Shown piece by piece: positions 28,500-37,693 of a DNA stretch of 64,000 nt; the first letter of the stretch is position 1; every line of letters starts with the position of its first letter. Source of the stretch: Streptomyces rhizoryzae (GTDB lineage Bacteria > Actinomycetota > Actinomycetes > Streptomycetales > Streptomycetaceae); the NCBI RefSeq assembly GCF_023155275.1, contig NZ_JALMUV010000001.1, positions 62,001 to 126,000 of the forward strand. The letters run 5' to 3'. A model generated the notes under the pieces. The model worked only from the letters and a program-made list of their open reading frames with translations, ran no database searches and had not been told where the DNA came from. A program made the position numbers and the translations under genes.

Positions 28500-28690
28500 G
28501 CGGCTCGTGCTCCACGGGCGCAGCTTCTCCGGGTTGCGGACCGCCCGGATGTAGGTGCCCCGGCCGTCCGCCAGGCCGGACGCCGCCACCGTCGCGTTGA
28601 CGCCGGCGTGCCGGGCGACCAGGCCGGGGCGGCCGTTGACGGTCCGTTCGAGGAGCGTGAGCCCGGGGCCCCGTCGGCGAGGTGGATCAG
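28500..28690 (-). pseudogene. SigJ-type sigma factor C-terminal remnant
   Basis: Minus strand reads LTLLERTVNGRPGLVARHAG, then ADGRGTYIRAVRNPEKLRPW. This matches the end of the SnoaL-like domain that closes SigJ-family ECF sigma factors. No sigma domains 2 or 4 are present nearby. The adjacent plus-strand bases 28690-28901 encode an unrelated frame (FARDVLRTVAADGPLRVRIT) that I cannot place, so the region 28483-28929 is a junction of decayed pieces. Confidence 0.6.
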
Positions 28691-28929
28691 GTACTGGGCG
28701 ATCCGCTCGCCGCTGGTGGGCCGCCCCGAGGACTTCGCCCGGGACGTCCTGCGGACCGTGGCCGCGGACGGCCCGCTGCGGGTGCGCATCACGCTCGGTC
28801 CGGGCAGCGTGGACTTCAGCGCGGCCGCCGTCCGGGCCGCGGAGGTCGAACTCGCCGCCATCGGGGCCCTGGTGGAGGAGCCGCCGCAGGCGCCGGCCTG
28901 AGCGGCCGGACACCCCGGGGCCTGGACGC

Positions 28930-29754
28930 TCAGGCGGACGGGTCGAACGCGCGGAACAGCGACAGGTCCGGCGCCTGCTCGCGGATCGCGGTCCAGCGCT
29001 CCCGGAAGGCCCGTCGCAGCCGTGACGGCGGCCAGGGGGAGGGGCGCAGCTCCGGGGGAAGCAGCGGGTCGTGCTCCAGGGCGTGGCCGAACGCGTCGGC
29101 CAGGCGCAGTGCGCCGACGACCGGCCCGGTGGAGCCGTGCCCGGCGGGGGGCGGGTCCTCGTCGAGGGCCTCGGCGAGCGGGCGGTAGGCCTCGACGGTG
29201 GCGGCCGCAGGCCAGAGGCGTTCCGCGGCGGCGGCCGGGCCGCCGAATCCGGGGCCGGTCAGCCGGGTGGCCTCCGCGGTGATCAGGTAGGTGTCCACGA
29301 GGGCCCGCGAGGTCTCGCCGACGAGATCCTCCCGGAGGTCGTGCGGGCTGACGTAGGTGCCGGGCGCGAGCGCGGCCGCGCCGAGCCGGGTCAGTGCGGC
29401 GCGCAGCGCGTCGCGGTCCGCCCGGTGCTGCTCGGGGACGGAGAAGGTGTGGAGGCGCCAGAGCCCGTCCCAGGGGGCGAGTCCGGCGTCCTGCGCGTGG
29501 GCGAGGGCGATGAACCGGGCGTCGGCGTCGGCGCGGAGCCGGCCCGCGTCGGTGAGGTGGAGGGTGCCCTTGCGGCCGCGTCCCTCCTGGCGTACCACGC
29601 CCGCCGCCTCCAGCCGGCGGACGGCCAGTCGGATCGGCTGGTCGGCCAGGCCGGCTGCTGCGGCGAGGTCGTAGACATACCCGAGCGAGGCGGTGCCCTC
29701 GGGGTCGAAGCAGGCTTCGACGACCGTGCGCGGCGCGGGCTTGTAGTCGGGCAC
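28930..29754 (-). CDS. PaaX-family transcriptional regulator
   Basis: 274 residues from the GTG at 29754, which has GAAGG six bases upstream. The N-terminal winged helix (RTVVEACFDPEGTASLGYVY, DQPIRLAVRRLEAAGVVRQE, GRGRKGTLHLTDAGR) is followed by the PaaX central and C-terminal domains (GLWRLHTFSVPEQHRADRDA, APGTYVSPHDLREDL, FRERWTAIREQAP). PaaX represses phenylacetate degradation and responds to phenylacetyl-CoA in other bacteria. No paa genes are in the window, so the local target is unclear. A YqeB-like gene lies upstream on the same strand. Confidence 0.9.
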   Translation of the reverse strand: MPDYKPAPRTVVEACFDPEGTASLGYVYDLAAAAGLADQPIRLAVRRLEAAGVVRQEGRGRKGTLHLTDAGRLRADADARFIALAHAQDAGLAPWDGLWRLHTFSVPEQHRADRDALRAALTRLGAAALAPGTYVSPHDLREDLVGETSRALVDTYLITAEATRLTGPGFGGPAAAAERLWPAAATVEAYRPLAEALDEDPPPAGHGSTGPVVGALRLADAFGHALEHDPLLPPELRPSPWPPSRLRRAFRERWTAIREQAPDLSLFRAFDPSA

Positions 29755-29856
29755 GAAGGACCTTCTCGATTCGTCACGGCATGTCCCCGGGCGGGGTGGT
29801 GCGGCCACTGTGCCACACGCGGGCGGGAGCGGGGCCCCGGCCGCCGGGCGGGCGGC

Positions 29857-30351
29857 TCAGGCGCTCTCCCAGGGGTAGCCGTGGCGCCGGAAGGCGGCGG
29901 CGACGGCTGCCTTCCCGCCCTCGACGTCGTCGTCGAACAGGACGCGGCCGACCGGCGACTCGATCCGGACCTTCTCGCCGTGGCGGTAGACGCCGCCGAC
30001 CTGCTCCCGGGCGATGACGCGGGTCTCGTCGCCGGTGGTGACGGTGATGCGCTCGTCCGAGATCCGCAGGACGGCGCTGTGGTGGGTGAGGAGGAGCCCG
30101 ATCACGAGTCCGGCGGCGGCGAGCAGCACCGGCCGGCCGACGACCACAGCGGGGGAGTCGAAGGAGCCGAGGAAGCGCACGGTGTCGGCGTACGGGATCG
30201 GGTGCCGGGCGGCGAAGTCCAGCAGCCAGGGGACGGCGAGCCCGAGGCCGGCGCCGGCCGCCGTGCAGAGGCCCCAGACGACCGCCTTGGTGCCGGGGGT
30301 CATCCGCAGCACGGTCTCGGCGGACGCCTGGGGGCCGAAATCGTTCGTCAT
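29857..30351 (-). CDS. YqeB-like membrane protein
   Basis: 164 residues from the ATG at 30351. Two membrane segments (AVVWGLCTAAGAGLGLAVPW and VLLAAAGLVIGLLLTHHSAV) flank a short extracytoplasmic loop. A cytoplasmic beta-rich domain follows (LRISDERITVTTGDETRVIA, VGGVYRHGEKVRIESP), with the C-terminal AAFRRHGYPW that is typical of YqeB-like proteins with a PH-like domain. Function is unknown in the family. No strong ribosome site precedes the ATG; the leader is very short. Confidence 0.75.
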   Translation of the reverse strand: MTNDFGPQASAETVLRMTPGTKAVVWGLCTAAGAGLGLAVPWLLDFAARHPIPYADTVRFLGSFDSPAVVVGRPVLLAAAGLVIGLLLTHHSAVLRISDERITVTTGDETRVIAREQVGGVYRHGEKVRIESPVGRVLFDDDVEGGKAAVAAAFRRHGYPWESA

Positions 30352-30835
30352 ATCTACGACCGTATCAGATGCAATAGTTTCAGCAGGTGGTCGAGGACGC
30401 CCGGGCGCGGGCGGGGCGGGAACCACGTCCGGGCCCTCGACCACGGCGTCCGCGTCGGCCGGCGCGCATCACGGTCAGGCCCCGGCGCTCCGCCAACATG
30501 GTGGGCGGTGCTGTTCGCCGGGCGATGGCGAGGCGGATCAAGGGCAGTGACGAGCAGACCTCCTGAAGGTGGACGAGCGAGGTGGCCCATGAAGCTGTTG
30601 GGCACAGCGATGTGCGCCGTCTGCCGCTTGCAGGCAGGAGACGGGCGTGGGAGACCGGACGTGTGGGCCCTGGCAGGGCGTCAGCCGCGCCGGACGACGG
30701 TGAGCCGACCCTGCGAACTCTCCGGCAGAGTGCGCCGTGGTACCGGGACCGAGGAGGCCCGCGAGGAGGCGAAGGCGGCGACGAGGTCGTGCGGAACGCT
30801 CGCGCTGAAGCTGGCACACCACAGGGAGGGGGCGC
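30352..30835. other. Stretch without a supported gene
   Basis: Between the YqeB-like gene and the truncated DUF317 gene. Open frames on both strands lack motifs and ribosome sites. The minus frame of the DUF317 gene stays open here by chance but has lost all family character. Confidence 0.4.
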
Positions 30836-31378
30836 CAGGGCGGGTTCAGCCCACGCCTGCCAGCCCAGAAGGTCATCGCGCGGGTCGGCGTCGTGGATAG
30901 GCGGCGGCAGCGTCTCCAGGGAGACGTGCCCGGAGAAGCCGGGGTCCGTGGCAGTCGTGCGCGGGCGGTCCATGTCGCGGAGCCAGCCCCGCGCGCTGAG
31001 CGCCGTGAGGACCGACTCGTGATCCGCAAAACCCGTGTCGGGCGCCTCCCGGGCATCGAGTGCGAGAAGGAGGTCGGCGAGCGCCTCGGGCGGGACGCCG
31101 GCGGTGAAGTAGGCGTTCCACTCCGTCAGGGCGGCGTCGGCATGGGGACGGACGGACAGTTGCGAGGCAACCGGGAGTCCGCCGAGTTCGAACGGGTAGC
31201 TGGCGAGGATCCACCCGGCGCCGCGCAGCTCGTCCGGGCTCACGTACAGCAGGGTGTCGAGGGAGGTCGGCCACATGCGCCAGCCAAGGCCGCGCAGGGT
31301 GTCGCCGATCCGCTCGGCGAGGGCGTCGTCGTCACCGGCCAGGTGTCGTGGGGTGACCCAGTACACCGGGTCCGGCAA
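30836..31378 (-). pseudogene. DUF317 protein, C-terminus lost
   Basis: Minus strand reads DPVYWVTPRHLAGDDDALAE, RIGDTLRGLGWRMWPTSLDT, LYVSPDELRGAGWILASYPF and ALTEWNAYFTAGVPPEALAD. This is the repeated DUF317 domain known from actinobacteria, often near conjugative or plasmid-derived regions. It continues to PPPIHDADPRDDLLGWQAWA and then becomes Arg/Pro-rich noise. No ATG lies near the beginning; TTG at 31378 or the internal GTG are the only choices. Both ends look damaged. Confidence 0.65.
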
Positions 31379-31594
31379 GTCGGGGCGGGAGGGGTCGAGG
31401 GGGTGGTGCGAGTTGTTCCGTGACGCCGGTGGCCGGTGGCCGCCCGAGCGTGCGGGAGAGGGGCGGGGCGAGGCCCGGTCGGCCGCTTCGACGCCAGGGG
31501 CCGGATCCCCTGGTGAGCGGTGGGCGCGATCGCCCCGGCCAGGTGCCCGGACCGGGGCGATCCCGGGTGCCCGGGTGGGAGAGGGCGGCCCCTC

Positions 31595-33010
31595 TCACCC
31601 GGCGGCGGCCACCGCACCACCTGGTGTCGGCGACGGCACGGCATCCGGCTTCGCCACGACCGGAGCGGTGCGGTCCGCGGCGGAACCGGAACCGTGTTGC
31701 ACCGTCCAGCCGGTGGAGCCGGTCAGGTGGGTGCGGAGGGCGGGGTCGCGGACCGCGACGGTGCCGTCCGTGACGACGGCCGTCAGCCGGTGGGCGCCAC
31801 GCCCCAGTGCCAACCCCCGCATCGGCACCCGGTCGCGATCACGGAAGCGGCGCAGTTCGGCCCCGTCGAGGTACCAGCGGACGGTCACCGGGCCATGGGC
31901 GGCGTCCTGCGCCCGGGGCAGGGCGAGCCGGGCCGTGGTGTGCCATGCCTGGGCGCGGTCGGCCGGGGCGGCGGGGGTGGCGTGCCGGTAGAAGCCGGCG
32001 ATCATGGCCTCCGCACCGGGCAGGTTGAAGGGCTTGCCCAGGGTCCGCATCAGGGAGTCGGCGGTGGGCCGGTACAGGCGCTTGACGTAGTAGTTGCCGC
32101 CCTCGTACGCCCCGACCGTCCCGCCGTCCGGTGAGGCCGCGCCCAGCCAGCGGTACCACTTGGTGCGTGCGGACGCCATGGCGTCGGCGGTCAGCACCGA
32201 CGAGTTGGCCTCGGGCTTCTCGGGCCCGGTGTACTGCTCGTACTCGGGGACGCCGGGGTAGGAGTACTCGTCGGCGAGCTTGCCCAGGGAGTGACCGGTC
32301 TCGTGGACGGCGACCTGACTGGACGCCTGGTTGTGGGCGGCCGCGGTGGCGATGCCGTCGTAACCGAGCTTCGGGCTGGCCTCGTTGTAGCCGGCGCCGC
32401 CGTACTTGCTGCTGTTGGCGAGCACCAGCACCAGATCGGCCTGCGGTGCCTTGGCGACGTAGGCGTCCACCTTCTGCTGGTCGACGCAGAGCAGTCGTTC
32501 GGTGCCGTCGCACCAGAAGTGCACGCCGAGGGCGGTGTTGCGGGTGACGTCCTTGCCGGGGTCGCCGCTGACCCCGCTCTCGGCGGAGACGGCGTCGACG
32601 GTCCAGACGTTGAAGAGCTTCTGGTACGTGCGGTAGGGCTCCACGCCGAGGAAGTCGTTCCACTTCTCCTTGGCGTCGGTGTGGAACTGGTCCAGCTGGT
32701 CGGCGGTGTAGCCGTCACCGATGACGACGATGTCGAGCCGGTCCTTGGTGTCGCCGTTGTCGATCACCTTGGTGACCTGGCCGTCGGCCGCGCCGGTGAA
32801 CGCCTTCGGAGCGGCTGCCTGGGTATGGGGGAAGCTGCGGGGGACGTCCCGGTAGCCGGATCCCGCCATGCCGCCCGCGGGGCCGGGGACTTCCACCCGG
32901 ACCCGGGGGCCGGGCGCGGCCTCGGCGGGGGCGGCAAGGCCGGCGAGCGCGAGCACACAGACCCCTATGACGGCACCCGCCCGTCTGGTGCGGCGCCTGG
33001 ATATGTGCAT
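31595..33010 (-). CDS. Secreted M64-family metallopeptidase
   Basis: 471 residues. An Arg-rich start and hydrophobic core (AGAVIGVCVLALAGLAAPAE) form a signal peptide ending near AEAAP. The catalytic domain has DRLDIVVIGDGYTADQLDQF, FNVWTVDAVSAESGVS and the zinc motif HETGHSLGKLADEY (His236, Glu237, His240), as in IgA-peptidase-like M64 enzymes. The C-terminal about 120 residues, with VRWYLDGAELRRF and HRLTAVVTDGTVAVRDP, look like an Ig-like domain. AAGGAG precedes the ATG at 33010, preferred over an upstream in-frame start at 33082. Confidence 0.93.
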   Translation of the reverse strand: MHISRRRTRRAGAVIGVCVLALAGLAAPAEAAPGPRVRVEVPGPAGGMAGSGYRDVPRSFPHTQAAAPKAFTGAADGQVTKVIDNGDTKDRLDIVVIGDGYTADQLDQFHTDAKEKWNDFLGVEPYRTYQKLFNVWTVDAVSAESGVSGDPGKDVTRNTALGVHFWCDGTERLLCVDQQKVDAYVAKAPQADLVLVLANSSKYGGAGYNEASPKLGYDGIATAAAHNQASSQVAVHETGHSLGKLADEYSYPGVPEYEQYTGPEKPEANSSVLTADAMASARTKWYRWLGAASPDGGTVGAYEGGNYYVKRLYRPTADSLMRTLGKPFNLPGAEAMIAGFYRHATPAAPADRAQAWHTTARLALPRAQDAAHGPVTVRWYLDGAELRRFRDRDRVPMRGLALGRGAHRLTAVVTDGTVAVRDPALRTHLTGSTGWTVQHGSGSAADRTAPVVAKPDAVPSPTPGGAVAAAG

Positions 33011-33065
33011 GAAGTACTCCTTGCTGTAGGCGAATTGACGGTACGACGCAGATCTCGACGAGACA

Positions 33066-33629
33066 ATGCAGGCCGTGCGCAATCCTGATGCGAGCCGGGT
33101 GGGCGAGTCGGATCACATCCGGGTGCGCGCCGACCGGGACGCCAGGCAACGATGGCACGGCCCGGCGATCACCGTCGCGGACAAGAAGGACGTCTCCGGC
33201 GACATCGCCAAGACGATCACCCTGATGCTGAACATGCTCTACGGCCTGCTGGCCATGACGGTGATCGTCGCGGTGCTCGGCGTCATCAACACCCTGGCGA
33301 TGTCGGTCTTCGAACGGGCGCAGGAGAGCGGCATGCTGCGCGCCATCGGCCCGGACCGCCGCGGCATCAAGCAGATGGTCCGCCTGGAGTCGCTGGTGAT
33401 CTCCCTCTTCGGCGGAGTACTCGGCATCGGCCTCGGCGTCTTCCTCGCCTGGGCGACCGGGGAGCTGATCAAGGCCACCGGTCAACTGTCGACCTACGAA
33501 ACGGTGCTGCCCTGGGGCCGGATGGGTCTCTTCCTCGCCCTCGCCGCAATGGTCGGCGTACTGGCCGCGCTGTGGCCGGCCCGGCGGGCAGCGAAGCTCA
33601 ACATGGTCCAGGCCATCAAGTCCGAGTAG
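33066..33629 (+). pseudogene. FtsX-type ABC permease, 3' end only
   Basis: Plus-strand frame contains VADKKDVSGDIAKTI, MLYGLLAMTVIVAVLGVINT and LAMSVFERAQESGMLRAIG, then ISLFGGVLGIGLGVFLAW and a last membrane helix before ARRAAKLNMVQAIKSE. This is the C-terminal FtsX domain of a MacB/LolE-type permease, whose full length is usually 400-850 residues. The first about 30 residues are not family-like and no ATPase gene is adjacent. It is a 5'-truncated remnant, although it still reads as an open frame of 187 codons. Confidence 0.8.
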
Positions 33630-33689
33630 CCCGGCCGCCACGGAACCGCCCTGAACGCCCCGGTGCCACGCCCTGCGCGCGGCACGGGG

Positions 33690-33935
33690 CCGTTGGCGAG
33701 TCGTGCCGGTTGGCCCCGTCGGAGACGATCCCGAGCGGGACACCGCACGCCTCGGACGCGGCCGAGCGTTTCAGCCCCTGCTTACCTCGGTCTACCGGCG
33801 ACCGCCCCGCCCTCTCGCCACCGGATGGGGCCTTGGCGATACAGCCGTCCACCGAGATCTCGCCCGGCCCGAGGCCGATCATCCGGTCGTACGCCTCGAG
33901 TGCGAGGGCGTGAACCTTCTCGGATATCCCCAGCG
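33690..33935 (-). pseudogene. IS5-type transposase internal fragment
   Basis: Minus strand reads LALEAYDRMIGLGPGEISVD, GCIAKAPSGGERAGRSPVDR, GKQGLKRSAASEACGVPLGI and VSDGANRHDSP. This is the catalytic-aspartate region of a streptomycete IS5-like transposase (D-G-C-x-x-K-A-P and G-R-S-P-V-D-R-G-K). Both ends are missing. Confidence 0.75.
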
Positions 33936-33939
33936 TGGC

Positions 33940-34374
33940 CCGTGCTTTGACGCGCCGTCTGATCGCGCGGTCGGAGCCCCTGAGGATCGGGCGGGCGGCT
34001 CGGCGATCGCCCCAGTCACGATCACCCCGCTGTCCGAAGCGCTGGTGTCCAGGGTACTGCCGCCGGCCTCCGCCGTCCGCCCGGCCACCCGGCCCTTCTC
34101 GGCGGCTTCCCGCAGGGCGTCCCTCGTGGCGGCGGTCAGCCCGTCCGAGGTCGCGCCGTTGTCGACGCCCGCCAGCGCCGTGGAACCGTCGGGTGCTGAT
34201 CGTGTGCGTCTCGAACGGGTTGCTCGTCCTGACCGCCTGCGCGGCTCCGGCCGCCGTCTGTACGGCCTCGCCGGTCGCCTTCTCGTATGCCGAGGCCGTC
34301 GCCTTCCACCCATCCGGAGCGACGAACCCCAGCTGCGCGCTCGCCCCATCCGGGGTGAGTGTTCTTGCGGGCAC
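33940..34374 (-). pseudogene. Unrecognised frameshifted gene remnant
   Basis: Minus strand reads SAQLGFVAPDGWKATASAYE and TAAGAAQAVRTSNPFETHTI. After a frameshift near 34185 it reads STALAGVDNGATSDGLTAAT, RDALREAAEKGRVAGRTAEA and SASDSGVIVTGAIA. It looks like ordinary protein in two frames but I do not recognise the family. It is joined on its 3' side to the transposase fragment. Confidence 0.45.
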
Positions 34375-34378
34375 CTCC

Positions 34379-35206
34379 TCACTCGGCGGTCACCGTCGCC
34401 TGCCACGCGCCCGGGCGCATGCCTGTCGCCTTGCGAAAGAACACCGAGAAGTTGGATGCGTCGGGGAAGCCGAGTACGTCGGCGCAGCGGGCGGCGGTGA
34501 GGCGGTCGTGTGCGAGGAGCCGTTTCGCCTCCAGGACGATCCGTTCGACGATGTACGCCTTCGCGGTGCGGCCGGTGGCCCGCTGCACCGCTCGTGACAG
34601 GGTGCGGGGCGCGTATCCCAGCGCACGGGCGTAGTAGCCGGCGTCGTGGTGTTGCCGGAAGTGCGCTTCGACGCTGGAGCGGAACAACCGAAACACCAGA
34701 GGGGTGAGCCGTGCTTCGGCGTGCGGTGGGTGCAGCCGGGTGACGAGCGCGGAGAGCAGGATTCCGGGCAGTTCCGTCGAGCAGTCACTGGGTGGGGCGG
34801 ATGCTTCGAGGAGGAGATGGCTGCGCGCCGCGTCGACGAAGGGCCAGTCGGCGTCGGGGATGCTCCAGTGCGCGGCCGGGTCGGGGGAAGCGACGAGTTC
34901 CCGGGTGGCGTGGGTGACCGGCGCAGTCGGCACGAACAGCACGAGATGCCCCGTCACTTCGGCGATGTCGTCCCACCGGTGCACCGCGCCGGGTGGGATC
35001 CACACCGCGGACCGATCCTGGAGCGGGTGGTAGAGGAAATCGACGCTGACTGAGCCGGGTCCGGCGTCGACGACGGCGAGGACGTGGAAGTCGGCGCGCT
35101 GTGTGTCACCGTCGTTCAGCTCGCGAAGGCGGCCGAACGTCATCATCTCGACCGAGACGGCGCGGCGTCCCACGGGCTGGTAGGTCATCTGCCGGATCAC
35201 GCTCAT
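34379..35206 (-). CDS. AraC-family transcriptional regulator
   Basis: 275 residues from the ATG at 35206. An N-terminal cupin-like sensor (ADFHVLAVVDAGPGSVSVDF, AVWIPPGAVHRWDDIAE) is followed by a C-terminal AraC DNA-binding domain of two helix-turn-helix units. The first includes YYARALGYAPRTLSRAVQRA and the second CADVLGFPDASNFSVFFRKA, ending TGMRPGAW. It is divergent from an alpha/beta hydrolase 112 bases away, the likely target. The first half senses an unknown small molecule. Confidence 0.92.
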   Translation of the reverse strand: MSVIRQMTYQPVGRRAVSVEMMTFGRLRELNDGDTQRADFHVLAVVDAGPGSVSVDFLYHPLQDRSAVWIPPGAVHRWDDIAEVTGHLVLFVPTAPVTHATRELVASPDPAAHWSIPDADWPFVDAARSHLLLEASAPPSDCSTELPGILLSALVTRLHPPHAEARLTPLVFRLFRSSVEAHFRQHHDAGYYARALGYAPRTLSRAVQRATGRTAKAYIVERIVLEAKRLLAHDRLTAARCADVLGFPDASNFSVFFRKATGMRPGAWQATVTAE

Positions 35207-35318
35207 GAGTCCAGTTTTCACCATCGGGTGACCTGTCACGCCGATGCCCCACCCCTGGTGCAAAAGCTTCAATGAATGCACAGGGCAATCGCCCAGAGCA
35301 TCGATCGGAAGAGCCATC

Positions 35319-36095
35319 ATGGACACGACGCGGCAGACGCTACTGCCCACTTACGACCATCAGCCGGGGACCGGACCGACTCTGGTGTTCCTGCACTATT
35401 GGGGCGGTTCCGCCCGCACCTGGGACCTCGTCGTCGACCGCCTGGCTGGCCGTGGCGTGCTCACGGTCGACTTCCGGGGGTGGAGCCGGTCGAGCGCTCT
35501 GCCCGGTCCCTACACGCTCGGTCAGCTCGCCGACGACACGCTCGCCGTGCTCGCGGATGCGGGGGTCACCGACTACGTCCTGGTGGGGCATTCGATGGGC
35601 GGCAAGGTCGCACAGCTGGTCGCGTCCACCCGGCCCGCCGGCCTGCGCGGCATCGTTCTCGTCGGCTCCGGCCCGGCGAAGCCCCCCGCACACGTCACTC
35701 CCGAGTACCAGGAAGCCCTGTCGCACGCCTACGACTCCGCCGAGTCCGTGGCCGGGGCACGGGATCACGTCCTCACCGCGACCGAGCTGCCCGCGTCGGT
35801 CAAGGCGCAGATCGTGACCGACTCGCGGACCGTCACCGGCGCCGCCCGCACCGAGTGGCCGCTGCACGGCATCGCGCAGGACATCACCGAGTACACGCGC
35901 ATGGTCAGCGTGCCCGCTCTCGTCGTCGCCGGAGAACACGACCAGGTGGAGCCCGTCGGCGTGCTCCGTGACAACCTGGTGCCCTACCTCTCCCGCCCCG
36001 ACTTCGTGGTGGTCCCCCACACCGGTCACCTGATCCCGCTGGAAGCCCCGGCCGACCTCGTCGACGCCATCACCGCATTCGCGCCGCCGGCGTGA
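35319..36095 (+). CDS. Alpha/beta hydrolase
   Basis: 258 residues. TLVFLHYWGGSARTWDLVVD carries the oxyanion HYWG in place of HG, the nucleophile motif is VLVGHSMGGK with Ser92, the acid lies in VVAGEHDQVEPVG and the histidine in VVPHTGHLIPLEAP. The complete triad marks an active esterase, lactonase or C-C hydrolase. GGAAGAG precedes the ATG at 35319. It is divergent from the AraC gene. A long hairpin 195 bases downstream ends the unit. Confidence 0.9.
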   Translation: MDTTRQTLLPTYDHQPGTGPTLVFLHYWGGSARTWDLVVDRLAGRGVLTVDFRGWSRSSALPGPYTLGQLADDTLAVLADAGVTDYVLVGHSMGGKVAQLVASTRPAGLRGIVLVGSGPAKPPAHVTPEYQEALSHAYDSAESVAGARDHVLTATELPASVKAQIVTDSRTVTGAARTEWPLHGIAQDITEYTRMVSVPALVVAGEHDQVEPVGVLRDNLVPYLSRPDFVVVPHTGHLIPLEAPADLVDAITAFAPPA

Positions 36096-36502
36096 CCGTC
36101 CCCGCGCCGATCCCGACCCCGCCCAGCGTCCTGGCCGGCCGGCTCGGCCACGTCGACCGTCTCGCCTGCGCCGCACTGCTGGGCGGCTCACTGCCCACCA
36201 TCGCCCTCACCCGTCGCATCGCGGCCCGCGTCGCGGACCGGGTGCACTCCGTTGCCCACGTCGTCCTGCTGGTGACCGTGCTGCTCGTCATGCCGGCGAC
36301 AGGAGCCTGGAGACTCCTGTCGCCGGCACACCCCCACCGCCCTCGCGTTTTCCGCATGCGAGACGCCGTCCTGGAACAATTCGACTGTCCGAACACGACA
36401 CGCCCCCGCCAACTGGGGCCGCGGCACATGAGGATGGGAGGGGCCGACACGTGTAGGAGAAGGTCGATGAGCCACCTCGGCAACCCCCAGTAGTGTCGAC
36501 GG
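36096..36502. other. Stretch after hydrolase, weak short frame
   Basis: A frame starting with GTG at 36092, overlapping the hydrolase stop, runs to 36493 and includes one hydrophobic segment (VAHVVLLVTVLLVMPATGAW). A perfect 15-bp hairpin cuts through it and the C-terminal half is non-protein-like. I regard it as unsupported, possibly the remains of a small membrane protein. Confidence 0.35.
36291..36328 (+). terminator. Terminator-like hairpin after the hydrolase
   Basis: Perfect 15-bp stem TGCCGGCGACAGGAG (36291-36305) with 36314-36328, eight-base loop CCTGGAGA. No U tract follows, as is usual in high-GC actinobacteria. Confidence 0.75.
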
Positions 36503-37693
36503 ATGAGAGTGATGGACGGCAGGTGGCACGGGTGGGGCACCGATGCCGGGTTGCTCGTACTGACATTTCTGCCCGCGCTTCTGTCGCAGCCGTACGTGGA
36601 TGCCTCTGGGCCGGCTTGGGTGTCGCTCACTCTGTACGAGGCGGTCGGCGTGGTGGTCCTGCTGCTGCGGCGGCGGATGCCGGCCACCGCCGTCGTCGTG
36701 GGTTTCGGGGCTCTTCTGGTGGCGCTGGTGGGGGGAGCGAGCGAGGGGGCCAAGCTGTCACCCCTGGTCTTCCTGCCGCTGGCGGTGCTGCTCTACAACC
36801 TGGGTCATCACGGTGCGAGCTGGAGGCGGACGCTGTCGGCGGTGCTGGGCGTCGCCGTGCTGGGCGAGGCGGGTCTGTGGCTCAACCGGATGACGACCGA
36901 TTCCAGTGACTTCCGGGGCGGTCTGGACGTCCTCGCTGCGCTGGCCCCGATGCCGCTGGCCTGGGTGATGGGGTTCGCCGCACGGACGCGGCAGGCGCTG
37001 CTGGCCGCGGCGGAGCAGCGGGCCGCCGACGCACGCCGGGCGCAGGCTCTGGAGGCGGCGCAGGCCACGCAGCGGGAGCGGACGCGGATCGCCGGTGAGA
37101 TGCACGATGTGGTCGCGCACTCGCTGACCCTGCTTGTCGTTCACGCGGAGACTTTGCGGGCCCGCGGTGGCGAGTTGCCCGACTGGGCCCGTGCCCAGGT
37201 CGACGGGCTGGCGGCGGCGGGCCGGCAGAGCAGCGGTGAGCTGCGGGATCTGCTGCGGATGCTGCGCGATCCCGCGGACGCGGTCCCGCTCCGGCCGACG
37301 CCGGACCTTGCCGAGCTGGACGCGTTGCTGGACGGCCACCGTGCCATGGGAGGAAGGGTCGAGCTGATGATGGATCTCGCACCGGAGGCCGTGCCAGGAG
37401 CGGTGCGGCTGGCGGGTTATCGTGTCGTGCAGGAGGCACTGGTCAACGCGCGTCGGCACGCGCCCGGGGCGCCGGTCCGGGTGACTGTCGAGTCAGCCGC
37501 GGGGCGGTTGCGGTGCGAGGTGGTGAACGGTCCCGCCGCGCGGCGTGGCGCGGCCGACGCGGGCATCGGACTTGGTCTGGTGAGCATGGACAAACGCGTG
37601 GGTGCGCTGGGCGGCGACCTCACGGCAGGCCCGACCGGCGACGGCGGCTTCCGCGTGGTGGCCACGATGCCGTTGGAGTGTGCGGGTGACTGA
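36503..37693 (+). CDS. Histidine kinase, NarL-type pair (HisKA_3)
   Basis: 396 residues. Four or five membrane helices fill residues about 15-160. A short coiled region leads to the dimerisation box RTRIAGEMHDVVAHSL with phosphoacceptor His201. The ATP-binding domain has GYRVVQEALVNARRH (N box) and GIGLGLVSMDKRVGALGG (G box), ending GGFRVVATMPL. It phosphorylates the response regulator encoded next, whose GTG overlaps its stop. The membrane region suggests a signal at or in the membrane. A serine hydrolase gene follows the pair. The second ATG at 36512 is an alternative start. Confidence 0.92.
   Translation: MRVMDGRWHGWGTDAGLLVLTFLPALLSQPYVDASGPAWVSLTLYEAVGVVVLLLRRRMPATAVVVGFGALLVALVGGASEGAKLSPLVFLPLAVLLYNLGHHGASWRRTLSAVLGVAVLGEAGLWLNRMTTDSSDFRGGLDVLAALAPMPLAWVMGFAARTRQALLAAAEQRAADARRAQALEAAQATQRERTRIAGEMHDVVAHSLTLLVVHAETLRARGGELPDWARAQVDGLAAAGRQSSGELRDLLRMLRDPADAVPLRPTPDLAELDALLDGHRAMGGRVELMMDLAPEAVPGAVRLAGYRVVQEALVNARRHAPGAPVRVTVESAAGRLRCEVVNGPAARRGAADAGIGLGLVSMDKRVGALGGDLTAGPTGDGGFRVVATMPLECAGD

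Noticed and set aside
26100..28901. 933-codon plus-strand frame
   Set aside because: Out-of-frame shadow of the hydrolase and saccharopine-dehydrogenase-like genes, made of Arg/Pro repeats. Only its last about 70 codons look protein-like and they cannot be placed.
29071..30900. 609-codon plus-strand frame
   Set aside because: Antisense shadow of the PaaX and YqeB-like genes.
36092..36493. Short plus-strand frame overlapping the hydrolase stop
   Set aside because: A perfect 15-bp terminator hairpin lies inside it and the second half is not protein-like.
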